From: Frondihabitans sp. PhB188
Lineage (GTDB): Bacteria > Actinomycetota > Actinomycetes > Actinomycetales > Microbacteriaceae
Assembly (NCBI RefSeq): GCF_003752365.1
Contig: NZ_RJUO01000001.1
Location: 930,001-994,000, forward strand
DNA length: 64,000 bases
Direction: 5' to 3'
Under the pieces are notes generated by a model. It had not been told where the DNA came from and searched no databases. It saw only the letters and a program-made list of their open reading frames with translations. Each line of letters opens with the position of its first letter. Within the stretch, counting starts at the first letter, position 1. Shown in pieces: positions 35,377-43,588 of the stretch. The translations under genes were made by a program, and so were the position numbers.

Positions 35377-36435
35377 GTGCTTACAGTGAATGCTTTCGGA
35401 GCCCCCTCCGCCACCGAGCCCCTTGTCCCCCTCACCATCGAGCGTCGTCCCGTCGGCGCCGAAGACGTCCTGATCAAGATCGCCTACGCCGGCATCTGCC
35501 ACTCCGACATCCACTTCGCCCGCGGCGAGTGGGGTCCCATCAGCTACCCGCAGGTCGTGGGTCACGAGATCGTCGGCGAGGTCGTCGAGGCCGGCGCCAA
35601 TGTCACCAAGTTCTCCGTCGGCGACCGCGTCGGAGTCGGCTGCATGGTCAACTCGTGCCGCGAGTGCGCCAACTGCCTGGCCGGCGAAGAGCAGTACTGC
35701 CTGAAGGGCAACATCCAGACCTTCGGCGGCATCGACCCGAAAGACGGCAACGTCACCCAGGGCGGCTACTCCACCCACGTCGTCGTCGACCAGGACTTCG
35801 TGCTGAACGTCCCCGAGTCGCTCGACTACGCCGCCGTCGCCCCGCTGCTGTGCGCCGGAATCACCACCTACTCGCCGCTCCGCCACTGGAACGCGGGCCC
35901 CGGCAAGAAGGTCGCCGTCGTCGGCCTCGGCGGTCTCGGCCACATGGCCGTCAAGCTCGCCGCCGCCATGGGCGCCGAGGTCACCGTGCTCTCGCAGAGC
36001 CTCTCGAAGCAGGAGGACGGCCTCCGTCTCGGCGCCTCGCACTACTACGCGACCAGCGACCCCGCCACCTTCGAGAACCTCGCCAACGAGTTCGACCTCA
36101 TCATCAACACGGTGTCGGCGTCGATCGACATCAACGCCTACCTCAGCCTCCTCACGCTCGACGGCGCCCTCGTGGCAGTCGGCGCTCCGGCCGAGCCGCT
36201 CGGCGTCCAGGTCTTCACGCTGTTCGGCAACCGCCGCACCTTCGCGGGCTCGTCCATCGGCGGCATCCGCGAGACCCAGGAGATGCTCGACTTCTGCGCT
36301 GAGCACGGCATCGTCCCCGAGACCGAGCTGATCGGCGCCGACCAGATCAACGAGGCGTGGGAGCGCGTGCTGAAGAGCGACGTCCGCTACCGCTTCGTCA
36401 TCGACACGGCCACCCTGACCGGCGCGGGCGCCTGA
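35377..36435 (+). CDS. Zinc-dependent alcohol dehydrogenase (YahK/cinnamyl-type)
   Basis: 352 residues from GTG at 35377, 6 nt after TACGCT. Catalytic zinc site: [15 protein letters not shown] (Cys) and [14 protein letters not shown] (His-Glu). Structural zinc: [17 protein letters not shown]. Rossmann motif: [17 protein letters not shown]. The protein reads as the NADP-dependent aldehyde reductase branch (substrates such as aromatic or aliphatic aldehydes). It overlaps the next alcohol dehydrogenase gene by one base (TGATG), so the two are translated together, an unusual pairing of two different zinc dehydrogenase subfamilies. Confidence 0.92.
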   Translation: MLTVNAFGAPSATEPLVPLTIERRPVGAEDVLIKIAYAGICHSDIHFARGEWGPISYPQVVGHEIVGEVVEAGANVTKFSVGDRVGVGCMVNSCRECANCLAGEEQYCLKGNIQTFGGIDPKDGNVTQGGYSTHVVVDQDFVLNVPESLDYAAVAPLLCAGITTYSPLRHWNAGPGKKVAVVGLGGLGHMAVKLAAAMGAEVTVLSQSLSKQEDGLRLGASHYYATSDPATFENLANEFDLIINTVSASIDINAYLSLLTLDGALVAVGAPAEPLGVQVFTLFGNRRTFAGSSIGGIRETQEMLDFCAEHGIVPETELIGADQINEAWERVLKSDVRYRFVIDTATLTGAGA

Positions 36436-37469
36436 TGAAGGCGGCTCTGATGTACGGCGCGGGCGACGTCCGCGTCGAGACCGTGGATGACCCGACGCTC
36501 GCCGACCCCGCCGATGCGATCGTGCGCGTCACGGCCGGCTGCATCTGCGGCTCCGACCTGTGGCCGTTCGCGTCCAAGAAAGACAGCGACACGGGCTCGC
36601 GCATGGGTCACGAGTTCGTCGGCGTCGTCGAGCAGGTCGGCGACGACGTCGCGCACGTCAAGGTCGGCGACTTCGTCATCGCGCCGTTCGTCATCTCGGA
36701 CGGCACCTGCGACTTCTGCCAGGAGGGGCTCGAGACCTCCTGCAGGCACGGTGAGGCCTGGGGCGGAACGACGCACGACGGCGGGCAGGGCGAGATCGTC
36801 CGCGTGCCGCTCGCCGACGGCACCCTCGTGGTCGTGCCGGCCGGATTCGACGAGAAGCTGATCCCCTCGCTGCTCTCGCTGTCGGACGTCATGTCGACGG
36901 GGTACCACGCCGCCATCATGGCCCGCGTTCAGCCCGGCCAGAGCGTCACCGTGATCGGCGACGGCGCGGTCGGCCTCAGCGCCGTCCTGTCGGCGAAGCT
37001 CCTCGGAGCCGAGACCATCATCCTGATGGGTCGCCACACGGCGCGCACCGACCTCGGTCGCGAGTTCGGCGCGACCCACGTCGTCGCCGAGCGCGGCGAC
37101 GACGGCATCGCCGCAGTGAAAGAGATCACGAACGGCGACGGCACGCACGTCGTGCTCGAGGCCGTCGGCCTCGGCGCCGCCGTCGAGACCGCGATCGCCG
37201 TCGTCCGCGACGGCGGCGTGATCAGCCGCGTGGGCGTGCCGCAGGAGCAGTCGCTCCCATTCGGGCGCAGCGAGTTCATGCGCAACCTCACGATGACGGG
37301 CGGCGTGGCCCCGGCACGCCACTACATCCCGACCCTGCTGCCGCTCGTGCTCGACGGCTCGATCGAGCCCGGCAAGGTCTTCGACGTCACGATCGGCGTC
37401 GACGAGGTGCCCGCGGGCTACCAGCAGATGGCCGACCGCACGGCGCTCAAGGTGATGGTCCGCCCCTAG
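36435..37469 (+). CDS. Zinc-dependent alcohol dehydrogenase (second, threonine-dehydrogenase-like)
   Basis: 344 residues; ATG at 36435 shares a base with the preceding stop. Catalytic zinc: TAGCICGSDLWPF and MGHEFVGVVEQVG. A reduced structural lobe has CDFCQEGLETSC (three Cys, where four are usual). Cofactor motif: VTVIGDGAVGLSAVLSAKLLGA. The sequence belongs to the broad group annotated as zinc-binding dehydrogenases or alcohol dehydrogenases acting on aldehydes and polyols. It follows the first dehydrogenase in an operon that ends at the 52-bp palindrome at 37491. Confidence 0.9.
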   Translation: MKAALMYGAGDVRVETVDDPTLADPADAIVRVTAGCICGSDLWPFASKKDSDTGSRMGHEFVGVVEQVGDDVAHVKVGDFVIAPFVISDGTCDFCQEGLETSCRHGEAWGGTTHDGGQGEIVRVPLADGTLVVVPAGFDEKLIPSLLSLSDVMSTGYHAAIMARVQPGQSVTVIGDGAVGLSAVLSAKLLGAETIILMGRHTARTDLGREFGATHVVAERGDDGIAAVKEITNGDGTHVVLEAVGLGAAVETAIAVVRDGGVISRVGVPQEQSLPFGRSEFMRNLTMTGGVAPARHYIPTLLPLVLDGSIEPGKVFDVTIGVDEVPAGYQQMADRTALKVMVRP

Positions 37470-37490
37470 GTCGCTGCCTTTCGGGCACGC

Positions 37491-37542
37491 GCAGGAACTG
37501 CCCCGTCCACCGTCGACTCGACGGTGGCGGGGCAGTTCCTGC
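37491..37542. terminator. 52-bp near-perfect palindrome carrying the GCAGGAACT word in both arms
   Basis: GCAGGAACTGCCCC-gt-CCACCGTCGA, centre c, TCGACGGTGG-c-GGGGCAGTTCCTGC. It begins 21 nt after the dehydrogenase stop. It probably terminates the dehydrogenase operon. Both arms end in the 9-mer that is over-represented across the window. Confidence 0.75.
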
Positions 37543-37607
37543 ATCCGCGCCCCCGCCCGTTGGCACGAGATAAGCTCACCCCACGACACGTTTCGAAGGA
37601 GAACCCC

Positions 37608-38561
37608 GTGCACGAACTCAGGCCCGACTGGACCCGCACACTCGGCTCGACCGGCCTCACCACCACCGCCGTCACCATCGGCGGAGGCCCTCTCGGCAGC
37701 CAGCCGCTGCTGTTCGGCTACGACACCCCCGAGGCCCAGGCGGTGGAGCTCGTCGAGGCCGTTCTCGACAGCCCGATCCGCTCGATCGACACGTCGAACC
37801 AGTACTCGGGCGGCGACAGCGAGACGCGCATCGGCCTGGGGCTGGCGGCGCACGGCGGGCTGCCCGACGACTTCCTGGTCGTGACGAAGGTCGACTCGAT
37901 CGACGGCGACTACTCGGGCGAGCGGGTGCGCGCCTCCGTCGCCGAGAGCAAGGCGCGGCTCGGCCTCGACACACTGCCGCTCGTGCACCTGCACGACCCC
38001 GAGAACCAGGCCTTCGAGTTCATGTCGGCCCCCGGCGGCGCGGTCGAGACGCTGGTCGCCCTGCGCGACGAGGGCGAGATCGGCCACATCGGGCTGGCCG
38101 GCGGGCCCAGCGGCGAGATGCGACGCTACATCGACCTCGGCGTCTTCGAGGCGATCCTCGTGCACAACCGGTACACGATCGTCGACCGCAGCGCGGCCGC
38201 CCTCCTGCAGCACTGCGCCGACGCCGGACTCGGCATCATCAACGCGGCCGTCTACGGCGGCGGGATCCTCGCCGCACCCCGCTCCGGCAACACGAACTAC
38301 GGCTACCGACCCGCGGCTCCCGAGACCCTCGCTGCCGTCGCCGCCCTGGCCGACCTGTGCGACGAGTACGAGACCGACCTCGGCACCGCGGCGCTGCAGT
38401 GGTCTCTGCGCGATCCGCTCGTGAACACGACGGTCGTCGGCATCAGCAAGCCCGCGCGCTTGGACGGGCTGCTGGCTTCGTCCGCCGCCGAGCTGCCGGA
38501 CGCGTTCTGGGAGCGCGCCGAAGAGCTGACCCCGCCGGCGCGGGTCTTCCTGGACGCGTAG
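37608..38561 (+). CDS. Aldo/keto reductase
   Basis: 317 residues from GTG at 37608, six bases after AAGGAG. AKR features: SIDTSNQYSGGDSETRIGLGL with the Tyr, VVTKVDS with Lys, LVHLHDPE, and GIINAAVYGGGILA. It resembles the aldose dehydrogenase/pyridoxal dehydrogenase branch, as does the fucose-operon enzyme at 19136-20122, but the two differ widely. No pathway partners are adjacent. A strong hairpin follows at 38569. Substrate not assignable. Confidence 0.85.
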   Translation: MHELRPDWTRTLGSTGLTTTAVTIGGGPLGSQPLLFGYDTPEAQAVELVEAVLDSPIRSIDTSNQYSGGDSETRIGLGLAAHGGLPDDFLVVTKVDSIDGDYSGERVRASVAESKARLGLDTLPLVHLHDPENQAFEFMSAPGGAVETLVALRDEGEIGHIGLAGGPSGEMRRYIDLGVFEAILVHNRYTIVDRSAAALLQHCADAGLGIINAAVYGGGILAAPRSGNTNYGYRPAAPETLAAVAALADLCDEYETDLGTAALQWSLRDPLVNTTVVGISKPARLDGLLASSAAELPDAFWERAEELTPPARVFLDA

Positions 38562-38568
38562 CTCCGCG

Positions 38569-38610
38569 CCTGCGGGGCGCCCGCCGCGCGCCGGCTCTGC
38601 GCCCCGCAGG
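38569..38610 (+). terminator. Terminator after aldo/keto reductase
   Basis: CCTGCGGGGCGC and GCGCCCCGCAGG form a perfect 12-bp stem with an 18-nt loop, starting 7 nt after the stop codon. Confidence 0.75.
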
Positions 38611-38651
38611 CAGCCCGGTGGCGGCCCGGCGGTGGCCCGGCGGCGGCGAAC

Positions 38652-38657
38652 TAGGGT
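38652..38657 (+). promoter_or_regulatory. Leaderless -10 hexamer
   Basis: TAGGGT followed by 6 nt and the GTG at 38664. Confidence 0.6.
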
Positions 38658-38663
38658 CGACGT

Positions 38664-39356
38664 GTGAACCGCACCGACCGGCTGTACGCCCTCGTCGAAG
38701 AGCTGCGCGCCGTGGCGCCCCGCCCCCGGAGTGCCCGCTGGCTCGCCGAGCGCTTCGAGGTGAGCGGCCGCACGATCGAGCGCGACCTCTCGGCGCTGCA
38801 GCAATCCGGCGTGCCGATCTGGGCGGAGCCCGGCCGCACCGGTGGCTACTGCCTCGACGCGTCGCACACGCTGGCTCCGCTCGGCTTCACCGTCGACGAG
38901 GCCCTGGCGATGACCGTCGCACTCGGCATGCTGGGCACGAGCCCGTTCTCGGGGCCCGCGGCCTCGGCCCTGCGGAAGGTGGTCGCCGTCTTGGACGACA
39001 CGACGACGGGGGTGACGGGCGAGCTCGCCTCCCGGGTGCTCTTCGTGCGCGACGAGGCCCCGACCGGAGCACCCGCCGGGCTGGTGGAGGCGTTTCGGAG
39101 CGGCGAGATCCTGCGCCTGGAGTACCGCGACAGAGCGGGCGTCGCCACGCGGCGCGATGTGGAGCCGCTCGGCTACGTGGGGCGCGAGGGCAGCTGGTAC
39201 CTGGTCGGGTGGTGTCGGCTGCGCGACGGGGTGCGGGCGTTCCGCGGCGACCGGATCGCGGCGGCCGAGCCGACCGGCGAGAGACCTCCGAGGCGTCCGT
39301 TCAGCGCCGCCGACCTCGACGCGATGTACGGCCATATCACTGCGGCCGGGTCGTGA
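38664..39356 (+). CDS. WYL-domain transcriptional regulator
   Basis: 230 residues from GTG at 38664 (leaderless). The N-terminal helix-turn-helix of the HTH_11 type spans about residues 1-55 (RLYALVEELRAVAPRPRSARWLAERFEVSGRTIERDLSALQQSG). The WYL domain follows (ILRLEYRDRAG; VEPLGYVGREGSWYLVGWCRLRDGVRAF). WYL proteins sense nucleotides or other ligands and control repair, defence or catabolism. A VOC-family gene lies 137 nt downstream in the same direction and may be the target, a pairing often seen. No defence genes are adjacent. Confidence 0.88.
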   Translation: MNRTDRLYALVEELRAVAPRPRSARWLAERFEVSGRTIERDLSALQQSGVPIWAEPGRTGGYCLDASHTLAPLGFTVDEALAMTVALGMLGTSPFSGPAASALRKVVAVLDDTTTGVTGELASRVLFVRDEAPTGAPAGLVEAFRSGEILRLEYRDRAGVATRRDVEPLGYVGREGSWYLVGWCRLRDGVRAFRGDRIAAAEPTGERPPRRPFSAADLDAMYGHITAAGS

Positions 39357-39380
39357 ACGGGGAGCTGTCCCGGCGCGCCT

Positions 39381-39428
39381 CGTAAGCACCGCGGTTCGTA
39401 AGCATCGCGGTTCGTAAACACCGACAGG
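39381..39428. repeat. 16-bp tandem repeat, three units
   Basis: CGTAAGCACCGCGGTT (39381-39396), CGTAAGCATCGCGGTT (39397-39412) and CGTAAACACCGACAGG (39413-39428) lie in the gap before the VOC gene. Confidence 0.85.
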
Positions 39429-39493
39429 GGGCTGTCGCCGGCGCCTCCGAGACTGGTCGGGTCGGGCCACCGGGGCCCGCCGGAAAGGCCACC

Positions 39494-39868
39494 ATGGACT
39501 TCGCCTCCATCCGCATCATCACGCACGACGTCGACCGGCTCACCGCCTTCTACGAGAGGGTCGCAGGAACTCCGGCCACCCGCCCCGCCCCCGTCTTCGC
39601 CGAGATCCGCACTCCGACGGCCACCCTCGCCATCGGCAGCACGGCCACCGTCGCGATGCTCGGCGACGCCGCCCCCGTTCCTGCGTCGAACAGGTCGGTG
39701 ATCATCGAGTTTCGCGTGGCCGATGCCGATGCCGAGTTCGCGCGCCTGCGCGACCACCTCGACGACATCGTGCTCGAGCCGACGACGATGCCGTGGGGCA
39801 ACCGCTCGGCGCTGTTCCGCGACCCGGACGGGAACGTGGTGAACCTGTTCTCGGTGCCGGTGGGGTGA
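39494..39868 (+). CDS. VOC (glyoxalase/bleomycin-resistance fold) family protein
   Basis: 124 residues from ATG at 39494, with GGAAAGG six bases earlier. One full VOC unit is visible: FASIRIITHDVDRLTAFYERV at the start and WGNRSALFRDPDGNVVNLFSVP at the end, with paired betaalphabetabetabeta halves. The metal-site His/Glu residues are only partly evident (His at about 11, Asn/Asp at the end). Members detoxify aldehydes, bind drugs or act as dioxygenases. The upstream WYL regulator may control it. Confidence 0.85.
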   Translation: MDFASIRIITHDVDRLTAFYERVAGTPATRPAPVFAEIRTPTATLAIGSTATVAMLGDAAPVPASNRSVIIEFRVADADAEFARLRDHLDDIVLEPTTMPWGNRSALFRDPDGNVVNLFSVPVG

Positions 39869-39905
39869 GCCGGGTGCGGCTCGCTGCCCGGGCGTCCCGC
39901 CCGAC

Positions 39906-40502
39906 CTACTTCTCGCGGATCGTGATCGGGGGGATCGGAGTCGCATATCCGTACGTGGGAAACCCGATGGTGATGGAACCGTCAGGGTTGCACACCGACA
40001 GGAAGGAGCCGCTGGCCGCCGGCTTGGTCCCCAGTGGTGGCCTGTACTCGGACTGCGGAGCCCGGACCAAGACGATGCCGTGCCGCACATAGAGGGCCCC
40101 ACGCGCGCGAAGGAGCGTGTCTGTCTCGCGAGCCATGACTCCGGGTTCTCCATGACAGGAATCGGCGACGTCGGTGTAAGTCGCTCTGTGGCCGACGTAG
40201 GCGGTGACACCCGTCGCCCCCGACCCGACAGCCACGAGGATTCCCGCTGAAGCAAGAGCCCGGCGAACGGACAGGTCGAGTCTGGAGCGCAGCCAGAGGA
40301 ACGCACGGGCCGACGCAGCGACCTCAGCGATCACCAGCGAGAGCGCTCCGACGTCCCAGCCCGCTGCGCCGTGAAAGAAGAGATCGACGTGAGCGAACGC
40401 ACCCAGGCACACCAACGCGACCGTGACGGCCGTGAACGTCAGCGCGGCAGTTGAGAATAATCGGCCTGATCCGACCCGAGCACGCGATCGAGCATCCGCC
40501 AT
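39906..40502 (-). CDS. Hypothetical membrane protein with four helices and C-terminal outside domain
   Basis: 198 residues from ATG at 40502, 6 nt after TAGCTT on the minus strand (leaderless). Hydrophobic segments lie at about 17-38, 47-70 and 84-105. A C-terminal domain of roughly 90 residues has two Cys (DSCHGEPG; SVCNPDGS) and would lie outside the membrane. It marks the left edge of the lower-GC accessory stretch. No recognised family. Confidence 0.65.
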   Translation of the reverse strand: MADARSRARVGSGRLFSTAALTFTAVTVALVCLGAFAHVDLFFHGAAGWDVGALSLVIAEVAASARAFLWLRSRLDLSVRRALASAGILVAVGSGATGVTAYVGHRATYTDVADSCHGEPGVMARETDTLLRARGALYVRHGIVLVRAPQSEYRPPLGTKPAASGSFLSVCNPDGSITIGFPTYGYATPIPPITIREK

Positions 40503-40703
40503 ACCCCCAAGCTACGGAAAGATCTCGGCGCTCTCCTCGACCAGAAGATGCATTCGAGGCGACGGAGGGATGACCGTCGTCGACCGCCGCCTGGTTTGGA
40601 AAAGTCGTGGAGCACTGGCGCGGCTGGTCAGGGCTTCGCGTCGTGGCCGGCAGGCGCCTCGGAGAGTCTCCATCGTCCCTCTGGTCACGCGGTTGCTCTC
40701 AGA

Positions 40704-41267
40704 TCACCTGGGGAGTGAATTCGTCGTGGAGTGTTCTTGTCGGACGGTGGCGATCGCGGTCCGGGTGAGTTCGACGCTGCGCTGCAGCCCCAGTTCGTTC
40801 GTGTCCAGGAGCACGCGCGACTGGAATCGAGCGAGCTCGTCGGGCCACTGCTGGTAGATCCCCTCTAAGAAGACGCGCTCCCGCGAGACGCCCCGCGATG
40901 GGTCTCGCTGTGCGCGCTCGAACGCCACACTGAAGGGCGCGGTAAGCGCAACCGTGACGACGGGGGTACCCGCCGGCGCCTGGTCGATGATTCGGAGGAC
41001 TTCTTCATAGCTGCCTGATCCCTCAGCTATGACGCACGTGAGTGAGGAGCGCAGCCACTGACCCGTGACGGACTCGAAGATGCGATGCGCGGTCTCCCAG
41101 TCCGGCAGGGTGGGCAGAGCCATCGCCGCTATCTGATCGAGTTCGACCAAGGCGACGCGTTCGCCGGCCTGCCTGAGCTCATGGCTCAGCGCGGCTGCCA
41201 GCGTGCTCTTGCCCGACGCTTGAGGTCCGGCGATCACGATGAGCGCGAGCGGAGGCAGAGGGTTCAT
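40704..41267 (-). CDS. P-loop kinase-like ATPase
   Basis: 187 residues from ATG at 41267. Walker A GPQASGKST is at 14-22, followed by LVELDQIAAMALP, a typical zeta-toxin/small-molecule-kinase layout with an acidic residue after strand two. A lid-like basic region (FERAQRDPSRGVSRERV) lies near 115-130. Such proteins phosphorylate antibiotics, nucleosides or sugars, or act in toxin systems. There is no antitoxin partner, and a chloramphenicol phosphotransferase-like role is only one possibility. Lower GC than the flanking genome. Confidence 0.75.
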   Translation of the reverse strand: MNPLPPLALIVIAGPQASGKSTLAAALSHELRQAGERVALVELDQIAAMALPTLPDWETAHRIFESVTGQWLRSSLTCVIAEGSGSYEEVLRIIDQAPAGTPVVTVALTAPFSVAFERAQRDPSRGVSRERVFLEGIYQQWPDELARFQSRVLLDTNELGLQRSVELTRTAIATVRQEHSTTNSLPR

Positions 41268-41331
41268 CGTTCAACCCTGCCGGAGTCAACGTCGTCGCAC
41301 CAGAGGCCACTCCCCGGGCTCCACCCTGCGG

Positions 41332-41640
41332 TCACGGGATCAGGTGCTGCGCGATCGTGCCCGAGCCGTCGGCAAGCGTGATCTCGGCAAGTGCGCCGTT
41401 GACCAGCGGCATCTGAGGTGACTGGTGCCCTGTATCGAAGTCGAGGATCACCGGTACCCCGAGACCACGCAGCGCGCGTCGGACTGCTTCTTCTTGCGTG
41501 AGACCAGCCAGACTTCCGCCGGAGGTTCGGCCGATCACGATGCCGTTCGCGTCGTCGAACCAGCCGGCCAATCGCAGCGATTGAAGCATTCGAAGTACCG
41601 CGATGGAACCTGGGCTCTTGATCGCGCGTCGTTCAATCAC
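41332..41640 (-). pseudogene. C-terminal fragment of an LD-carboxypeptidase (S66) gene
   Basis: About 95 residues match the end of S66 peptidases: SPGSIAVLRMLQSLRLAGWFDDANGI, VIGRTSG, then GVPVILDFDTGHQSPQMPLVNGALAEI. The catalytic Ser and the N-terminal domain are missing. Homology stops at about 41610-41640, where an oppositely oriented gene fragment begins. A complete S66 protein is roughly three times longer, so this is a remnant. Confidence 0.75.
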
Positions 41641-41649
41641 GGGGACGAC

Positions 41650-41868
41650 GTACGCCTCCGATTTGGAGATGACTTTTGGGGCCCACTTCGCTGGATCCTC
41701 TCTCAGCTCGCCAATAAAGAACGCGATTTTGCAGCGCTATCTGCGCGCTACGACATTGACTTCGAGTTTCGCGCGTTCAATCAACGACTCGGCCAAGAAG
41801 TTCTCATCCCGGGGAACCTCCTGGCGGATTTGAGTCGGCTAGGACTCGATCTGCGAATTCACCTCTAG
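41650..41868 (+). pseudogene. C-terminal fragment resembling DUF4279
   Basis: The last 70 or so residues of an open frame (RFGDDFWGPLRWILSQLANKE, then DFEFRAFNQRLGQ and LSRLGLDLRIHL) look like the C-terminal half of DUF4279 proteins. The upstream part of the frame is only the antisense of the S66 remnant, so the 5' half is lost. Both fragments meet near 41640, marking a rearrangement junction. Confidence 0.5.
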
Positions 41869-42019
41869 AAAATCGACCCTGGGTGTGCCGAGGTCCCCCG
41901 ACTCAGGAACCTCCACCGTTCGCGAGATTGGCCGAGCGCCGCGAAAGAAATACCGTGCGGCTCGGCCCGCCTTCACGAGGGAACGACCAGCGGCACTTCC
42001 GGTCATGGCCGGCAGCCCC

Positions 42020-42025
42020 TAGCTT
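42020..42025 (+). promoter_or_regulatory. Leaderless -10 hexamer
   Basis: TAGCTT followed by 7 nt and the GTG at 42033. Confidence 0.5.
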
Positions 42026-42032
42026 CGGTCTT

Positions 42033-42539
42033 GTGACCTTTCCCTTGAAACTCACCCGCTCCGTGTGGGTCGGAGTCCTACAGCTCGATGAATATGACGA
42101 GTCGATCTCCGTCCACGATGAAGTCGATTGGCAGGTCTCGGCCCTCAATGAGGGCTTTCTCGACGGGGCACTGCCCGGAGAACCGTTGGTCGACTTCGAA
42201 CTCGATCGCTACGCCGAAGCCATGGGCTTAGCTCGAACAGCCCTCACGGGCACCGTAGCCCGAATTCGGTGGCTGGATTTTCCTGTCCCAGCGGCCTTGG
42301 ATGTCTCTCGTGCGGCCGAACATTCATCGCCGACGGCGCGGTCCATTTACTCGACGAAGGAGCTGATGGGGCGCGGGCGGCAGGATCGGCAGGCCCTCTT
42401 GGTGCAGTGGGGAAGGGAGTGGAGTGGTTTCGGCGGATTCATCGTCGACGTTGTCCTCTACAGCAATTCGGAGGAGTTGGAGGCGCTCCGCGTGCGCCTC
42501 CCCAACGCACACAGCGTGCCGTGGCCAGAACCGGAGTAG
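42033..42539 (+). CDS. Hypothetical cytoplasmic protein
   Basis: 168 residues from GTG at 42033, 7 nt after TAGCTT; 50 further upstream codons are open but have no start signal. The protein is acidic, soluble and without Cys clusters (TFPLKLTRSVWVGVLQLDEYDES; RQDRQALLVQWGREWSGFGG). GC content is visibly below the genome average. Not recognised; no operon partners. Confidence 0.6.
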   Translation: MTFPLKLTRSVWVGVLQLDEYDESISVHDEVDWQVSALNEGFLDGALPGEPLVDFELDRYAEAMGLARTALTGTVARIRWLDFPVPAALDVSRAAEHSSPTARSIYSTKELMGRGRQDRQALLVQWGREWSGFGGFIVDVVLYSNSEELEALRVRLPNAHSVPWPEPE

Positions 42540-42592
42540 CCGAGCGTGGGCCAACCTTCATCACGCGAGTTGGCGTGTTCAGCGAAGAAGGC

Positions 42593-42817
42593 CTACCGAT
42601 CGGACTTCGTTCGGCGACTGGTGAGGCCGACGGCTATACCGCCGGCTAGTAAGACGAAGCCAATGGCCGCGACAACAAACGGACCTACTAGATTTGGCAG
42701 GCTTTCGGAAACGGTCATGTGTTCGTCGGCCCAGATGCCGAGCTGAGCGCCGTCGATATAGGTCAGGACCACAATGGCGAGTCCAGCCAACGACATCAGC
42801 CAAGGCAATGCTTTCAT
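42593..42817 (-). CDS. Small two-helix membrane protein
   Basis: 74 residues from ATG at 42817, with AGGAA eight bases upstream (a TTG two codons earlier is an alternative). Two membrane segments: about 4-22 and 43-65, with a short outside loop (YIDGAQLGIWADEHMTVSESLP). The C-terminus is basic (SRRTKSDR), which puts it inside. The promoter region shares a diverged element with the next upstream gene on the same strand. Function unknown. Confidence 0.6.
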   Translation of the reverse strand: MKALPWLMSLAGLAIVVLTYIDGAQLGIWADEHMTVSESLPNLVGPFVVAAIGFVLLAGGIAVGLTSRRTKSDR

Positions 42818-42871
42818 GAACAATTCCTGACTTCCTGCAAGGCGGAAAAACTTGATTGCTTTAATCTACGA

Positions 42872-42952
42872 AAGGGTTTGCCAAAGGGGCTCATTCCGGC
42901 GGAAGAGGTTGCTGACGAATCGGCTGACCAATTCAGCGCGTAAGCCGAACCC
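42872..42952. repeat. Dispersed island repeats
   Basis: TTGCCAAAGGGGCTCATTCC near 42877 resembles TGCCAAAGGCGGTCGCATTCC near 43170, each before a small minus-strand gene. TGACCAATtcagCGCGTAAGCC near 42926 resembles TGACCAATcgcgCGCGCAAGCC near 45637. The copies are imperfect and about 20-45 bp long. Confidence 0.5.
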
Positions 42953-43147
42953 TCAGCGCTCATCCCTCGCCGTCATCGCGGCTAAGCCATCCGCCAGATC
43001 TCGAATTGCCTCGGCGAGGGCCTGAATTCCTTGATGCTCAGTCGAGTGCAAGGCTCCGAGACCGATGGGCTTTGCGTACAAGTCGATGGCCTTCTGTGCA
43101 CTCTCGGCGGCTGATCGAAAGGACAGGTTGGCGTCGTTGCTCGTCAT
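42953..43147 (-). CDS. Small helical hypothetical protein
   Basis: 64 residues from ATG at 43147. It is soluble and Ala-rich, probably two or three helices (FRSAAESAQKAIDLYAKPIG; GIQALAEAIRDLADGLAAMTARDER). No motif or family is recognised. It stands alone in the small-gene stretch, with a diverged copy of the neighbour's promoter element upstream. Confidence 0.5.
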   Translation of the reverse strand: MTSNDANLSFRSAAESAQKAIDLYAKPIGLGALHSTEHQGIQALAEAIRDLADGLAAMTARDER

Positions 43148-43234
43148 AGCGTTAGCTTTTCATCATTCAAGAGGGGATGCCAAAGGCGGTCGCATTCCAT
43201 GGACGGAAGCCGGACCATCTACGTGCGGCCTAGC

Positions 43235-43411
43235 TCACTTGAGGGGCGACTTAATCGAGCGGTAGCGTCCGATGGCGATGCCCGTTGTTGCCGCTCCGAG
43301 CATCACAATTGCTGTTCCAATGATTCCATGACCGTGACCCGCCAGTGAACCGCCGGTCACGAGCAGGACTATCCCTACGGCGGCAAGAAACAACCACGAT
43401 CCACGCGTCAT
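43235..43411 (-). CDS. Small two-helix membrane protein
   Basis: 58 residues from ATG at 43411; a CATAAT hexamer 6 nt upstream suits a leaderless start. Two membrane helices (about 5-22 and 29-48) are joined by GHGHG, and the basic tail RYRSIKSPLK faces inside. A longer frame upstream lacks any start signal. Function unknown. Confidence 0.5.
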   Translation of the reverse strand: MTRGSWLFLAAVGIVLLVTGGSLAGHGHGIIGTAIVMLGAATTGIAIGRYRSIKSPLK

Positions 43412-43576
43412 CTGCTGATTATGGCTCTGGCAGCTCCACCTGACCAATACCCTGTCCAGAGGGACGGCCCCCGTGCGGCCGTGCCTGCGTTCACATGGGA
43501 ACCCTTTCTGCCGCAAGAGGCGCGCATCTGACCCACCTGACCGGTGTCGTTGGCCCCGCCATATGGAGCCAGACCG

Positions 43577-43582
43577 TACGCT
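43577..43582 (+). promoter_or_regulatory. Leaderless -10 hexamer
   Basis: TACGCT followed by 6 nt and the ATG at 43589. Confidence 0.55.
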
Positions 43583-43588
43583 CGCGTC

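Noticed and set aside
36387-39470. A 1027-codon open frame on the minus strand
   Set aside because: It lies opposite four well-supported genes; the composition is a GC-skew shadow with no domain.
40704-41267. P-loop kinase considered as a zeta-type toxin
   Set aside because: No antitoxin gene is adjacent and the protein is short; left as a kinase-like ATPase.
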